Shown here in pieces: positions 5,340 through 7,380 of a DNA stretch of 7,380 nt (position 1 is the first letter of the stretch; every line of letters begins with the position of its first letter). The translations under genes and the position numbers were made by a program. The stretch covers positions 1 to 7,380 of the forward strand of contig CAMOYW010000039.1 of assembly GCA_946630405.1 (NCBI GenBank). Reading direction: 5' to 3'. Below the pieces are notes generated by a model that was not told where the DNA came from, made no database searches, and saw only the letters and a program-made list of their open reading frames with translations. The DNA is from an uncultured Clostridia bacterium (GTDB lineage: Bacteria; Bacillota; Clostridia; Lachnospirales; CAG-274).

Positions 5340-5582
5340 ATGGCAGAAGAAAAGACTACGGCAGTCTCAAAGGCAGCCAAGGATGCCAAAAGCTTTAATC
5401 TCAGCGACTTTGTAAAGGCACATATCGCCGAATTCAAAAGAATAATATGGCCCAACAGAGAGACCCTTATAAAAGAGACCATTACGGTCATCTTCGTTTC
5501 TCTTATATTGGGAGCTATCATAATACTTTTGGATACGGCATATCAGTTTGGCTTTGATGCCCTGATTGGCTTATTCTCTTAA
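5340..5582 (+). CDS. secE: Preprotein translocase subunit SecE
   Basis: An 80-residue subunit of the SecYEG channel, which clamps SecY in the cytoplasmic membrane. The N-terminal 20 residues are hydrophilic. An amphipathic helix (about 21-40) carries the conserved EFKRIIWPNRETL stretch (Glu31, Trp37, Pro38, Glu41), and one transmembrane helix spans about 47-65. This is the short one-helix form of Gram-positive and most other bacteria, unlike the three-helix E. coli protein. AGGGAG lies six bases before the ATG. The gene lies between rpmG and nusG, 14 bases from each, in the standard order. Confidence 0.95.
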   Translation: MAEEKTTAVSKAAKDAKSFNLSDFVKAHIAEFKRIIWPNRETLIKETITVIFVSLILGAIIILLDTAYQFGFDALIGLFS

Positions 5583-5596
5583 GCTGAGGTTACACT

Positions 5597-6142
5597 ATGG
5601 CTGAATACGATTTAAGCAGCGGACTCAGGTGGTACGTAATACACACCTACTCCGGCTACGAAAACAAAGTCAAAACAGACATCGAAAACATGGTCCAGAA
5701 CCTTAATCTCGGCGAACTTATCCAAATCGTCGATGTGCCCCTTGAAACGGTCACGGAGATAAAGGACGGAAAGTCAAAGGAAATACAGCGCAAGCGTTTC
5801 CCCGGCTACGTTCTTTTAAAAATGATAATGAACGACGAGACATGGTACGTCATCAGAAACACAAGAGGCGTTACAAGCTTCGTAGGTCCCGGTTCAAAGC
5901 CCGTCGCCCTTACGGACGAGGAGGTAATATCCATGGGACTTGAGGACGGCGTTTCTTCCAATATCAGCGTTGATATTGAACCCGGAGAGAGCGTACTTGT
6001 TAAAACGGGTCCTTTTGCAAACAGCACGGGACTTGTAAAAGAAGTAAACGTTCCCAAGCGTACCGTCAAGGTCATGATATCCGTTTTCGGAAGAGAAACA
6101 CCTATGGAACTCGACTTTTCACAGGTGCAGAAGTTGGACTGA
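5597..6142 (+). CDS. nusG: Transcription termination/antitermination factor NusG
   Basis: A 181-residue elongation factor that binds the RNA polymerase clamp. The NGN domain (about 10-112) starts with WYVIHTYSGYENKV (12-25) and includes RKRFPGYVLLKM (65-76) and WYVIRNTRGVTSFVG (83-97). The KOW domain (about 127-181) has EPGESVLVKTGPF and the typical ending ELDFSQVQKL. Length and both domains are normal for the family. GAGGT lies six bases before the ATG. It is separated from secE by 14 bases and from rplK by 89 bases that hold an apparent L1-binding element. Confidence 0.97.
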   Translation: MAEYDLSSGLRWYVIHTYSGYENKVKTDIENMVQNLNLGELIQIVDVPLETVTEIKDGKSKEIQRKRFPGYVLLKMIMNDETWYVIRNTRGVTSFVGPGSKPVALTDEEVISMGLEDGVSSNISVDIEPGESVLVKTGPFANSTGLVKEVNVPKRTVKVMISVFGRETPMELDFSQVQKLD

Positions 6143-6155
6143 TCCCGTTAAAAAA

Positions 6156-6214
6156 GTGGGAGGGATCATCCGTTTACATCAGCGCGGAGGCTACGCTTCC
6201 GTTACCATTACCAC
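6156..6214 (+). promoter_or_regulatory. Probable L1-binding leader element before rplK
   Basis: GTGG (6156-6159) pairs with CCAC (6211-6214). The strands read GTGGGAGGG on the 5' side and TTACCATTACCAC on the 3' side. Ribosomal protein L1 binds the 23S rRNA stalk, where E. coli has GGUGGGAGGC and GAAAUACCACC; the match in sequence and layout is close. A hairpin (CGGAGGC 6185-6191 with GCTTCCG 6195-6201) sits inside. L1 is known to repress its own operon in E. coli by binding before rplK. GATCCC at the nusG stop (6141-6146) can pair instead with GGGATC (6162-6167), excluding this fold. AGGAGG of rplK starts three bases after the element. Confidence 0.65.
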
Positions 6215-6231
6215 ATAGGAGGTGCCCTTAA

Positions 6232-6657
6232 ATGGCAAAAAAAATCACAGGTTACATTAAGCTTCAGATCCCCGCAGGTAAGGCTACACCCGCTCCTCCC
6301 GTCGGCCCCGCTTTGGGTCAGCACGGAGTGAACATCATGGGATTCTGCAAGGAATTCAACGAAAAGACCTCAAAGGACGCAGGTCTTATCATTCCCGTTG
6401 TTATTACAGTATATCAGGACAAGAGCTTTACATTCGTTACAAAGACTCCTCCCGCTGCCGTTCTTTTAAAGAAGGCTTGCAAGATCGAGTCCGGCTCAGG
6501 TACACCTAACAAGACCAAGGTTGCCAAGATCTCAAGAGCCGAAGTTCAGAAGATAGCAGAGCTCAAAATGCCCGACCTTACGGCTGCCAACATCGATGCC
6601 GCTATAAGCATGGTAGCAGGTACCGCAAGATCTATGGGTATCGTTGTAGAAGACTGA
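6232..6657 (+). CDS. rplK: Ribosomal protein uL11
   Basis: A 141-residue large-subunit protein that binds the GTPase-associated region of 23S rRNA together with L10-L12. The N-terminal domain (1-70) has KLQIPAGKATPAPPVGPALG (10-29), whose proline-rich hinge contacts translation factors, and GVNIMGFCKEFN. The C-terminal RNA-binding domain (71-141) has TKTPPAAVLLKKA and ends KMPDLTAANIDAAISMVAGT followed by ARSMGI. Length is exactly that of typical family members. AGGAGGTG lies seven bases before the ATG. It is followed after 121 bases by rplA. Confidence 0.98.
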   Translation: MAKKITGYIKLQIPAGKATPAPPVGPALGQHGVNIMGFCKEFNEKTSKDAGLIIPVVITVYQDKSFTFVTKTPPAAVLLKKACKIESGSGTPNKTKVAKISRAEVQKIAELKMPDLTAANIDAAISMVAGTARSMGIVVED

Positions 6658-6662
6658 TAAGT

Positions 6663-6699
6663 AAACACCGATAAAAGGATAAAACCCGAATCAGTGTTT
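6663..6699 (+). other. Hairpin after the rplK stop
   Basis: AAACAC (6663-6668) pairs with GTGTTT (6694-6699). The stem continues after one mismatch with GAT/ATC (6670-6672, 6690-6692). No T-tract follows, so it is not an intrinsic terminator; it may protect or space the rplK-rplA junction. Confidence 0.45.
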
Positions 6700-6709
6700 C
6701 CGTAACTGT

Positions 6710-6740
6710 TGTGGAAGGGTTTAGACCCGATATTACCACA
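6710..6740 (+). promoter_or_regulatory. Probable second L1-binding element, before rplA
   Basis: TGTGG (6710-6714) pairs with CCACA (6736-6740), and GGGT (6717-6720) with ACCC (6725-6728). They are separated by an uneven internal loop, AA against GATATTA. Two helices joined by such an asymmetric loop is the known form of L1 sites. The stretch CCCGATATTACCAC parallels GCCGACCUUGAAAUACCAC of E. coli 23S rRNA. A further hairpin (GGGCGTA with TACG-A-CCC, 6741-6759) lies between this element and the AGGAGG of rplA. Confidence 0.6.
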
Positions 6741-6778
6741 GGGCGTATATATACGACCCCAATAAAGGAGGAACTATT

Positions 6779-7380
6779 TTGAAAAGAGGAAAGAAATATC
6801 TCGAAAAAGCAAAGCTCGTTGACAGAGCTACTTTATACGATGTAGACGCAGCTTGTGCTCTCATACCTCAGCTTGGCTCGGCTAAGTTTGACGAGACTGT
6901 TGAGGCTCATATAAGACTCGGCGTTGACTCCCGTCACGCAGATCAGCAGGTCAGAGGCGCAGTAGTGCTCCCTCACGGCACGGGTAAGACCGTTCGTGTG
7001 CTTGTATTTGCCAAGGATGCAAAGGCAGACGAGGCTAAGGCAGCAGGTGCTGATTTCGTAGGTGCAGAAGATCTTGTAGCTAAGATACAGGGCGAGAACT
7101 GGTTCGACTTTGACGTTGTTGTCGCAACTCCCGACATGATGGGTGTTGTAGGTCGTATCGGTCGTGTTCTCGGACCCAAGGGCTTAATGCCTAACCCCAA
7201 GGCAGGTACCGTTACCATGGATGTAGCTAAGGCTATCTCCGATATCAAAGCAGGTAAGATTGAGTACCGTCTTGACAAGACAAACATCATTCACGTACCC
7301 GTAGGCAAGGTTTCCTTTGGCGCTGATAAGCTCAAGGACAACTTCAAAACCCTTATGGATGCCATTATCAAGGCTAAGCC
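6779..7380 (+). CDS. rplA: Ribosomal protein uL1, 3' end beyond the window
   Basis: The first 200 codons of the L1 stalk protein, which binds 23S rRNA, moves E-site tRNA, and in E. coli represses the rplKA mRNA. The start is TTG at 6779 with AAAGGAGG seven bases upstream; the product begins MKRGKKYLEKAKLVDR, typical for the family. Domain I residues include FDETVEAHIRLGVD and QQVRGAVVLPHGTGK. The domain II hinge has PDMMGVVGRIGRVLG followed by PKGLMPNPKAGTVT, the family signature. The frame is open to the window edge; family length (about 230 residues) implies some 30 residues lie outside. The two L1-like RNA elements upstream suggest that this protein controls its own operon. Confidence 0.96.
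   Translation, partial: MKRGKKYLEKAKLVDRATLYDVDAACALIPQLGSAKFDETVEAHIRLGVDSRHADQQVRGAVVLPHGTGKTVRVLVFAKDAKADEAKAAGADFVGAEDLVAKIQGENWFDFDVVVATPDMMGVVGRIGRVLGPKGLMPNPKAGTVTMDVAKAISDIKAGKIEYRLDKTNIIHVPVGKVSFGADKLKDNFKTLMDAIIKAK

Noticed and set aside
6973..7290. 105-codon minus-strand frame
   Set aside because: It is a shadow of rplA, which is clearly coding on the plus strand with the L1 signature.

Overview
The window looks like chromosomal DNA of a Gram-positive, low-to-mid GC anaerobe of the class Clostridia, probably Lachnospiraceae-like. This is inferred, not searched. The basis is the gene order rpmG-secE-nusG-rplK-rplA, a very short single-helix SecE, strong AGGAGG ribosome binding sites, TTG starts on two ribosomal protein genes, near-consensus sigma-A promoters, and a multi-spanning protein resembling the DUF6020 family found in that group.

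Left part (1-4250, minus strand, three separately transcribed genes). At the left edge are two exact copies and one degenerate copy of a short repeat, ending at about position 93 in a way that resembles the end of an IS21-type insertion sequence. Next come an rlmD-type 23S rRNA uracil-C5 methyltransferase (217-1590) with its own terminator and promoter, a 660-residue GT-C-like membrane protein with an acidic tail (1702-3684), and a type IV prepilin (3849-4250). An intrinsic terminator follows each gene. The rlmD promoter is embedded directly behind the terminator of the membrane-protein gene.

Middle part (4251-5175, no protein gene). This AT-rich divergent region holds the extended -10 pilin promoter inside a 10-bp inverted repeat and two groups of 11-bp-phased TTHAYA hexamers resembling PhoP boxes. 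It also holds what I think is the main novelty: a plus-strand transcription unit of about 285 nt (promoter 4738-4766, terminator 5029-5057) that encodes no credible protein but folds into four separate hairpins before its terminator. I do not recognise it as a known RNA family. The larger hexamer array ends 4 bp before its -35 box.

Right part (5076-7380, plus strand). A strong promoter drives rpmG (L33), secE, nusG, rplK (L11) and rplA (L1, cut by the window end). The spaces before rplK and before rplA each carry a GTGG...CCAC-closed element that mimics the L1-binding stalk of 23S rRNA. This suggests L1 autoregulates the operon at two sites. The three regions share no obvious pathway, except that the pilin and the GT-C-like protein may be substrate and glycosyltransferase.
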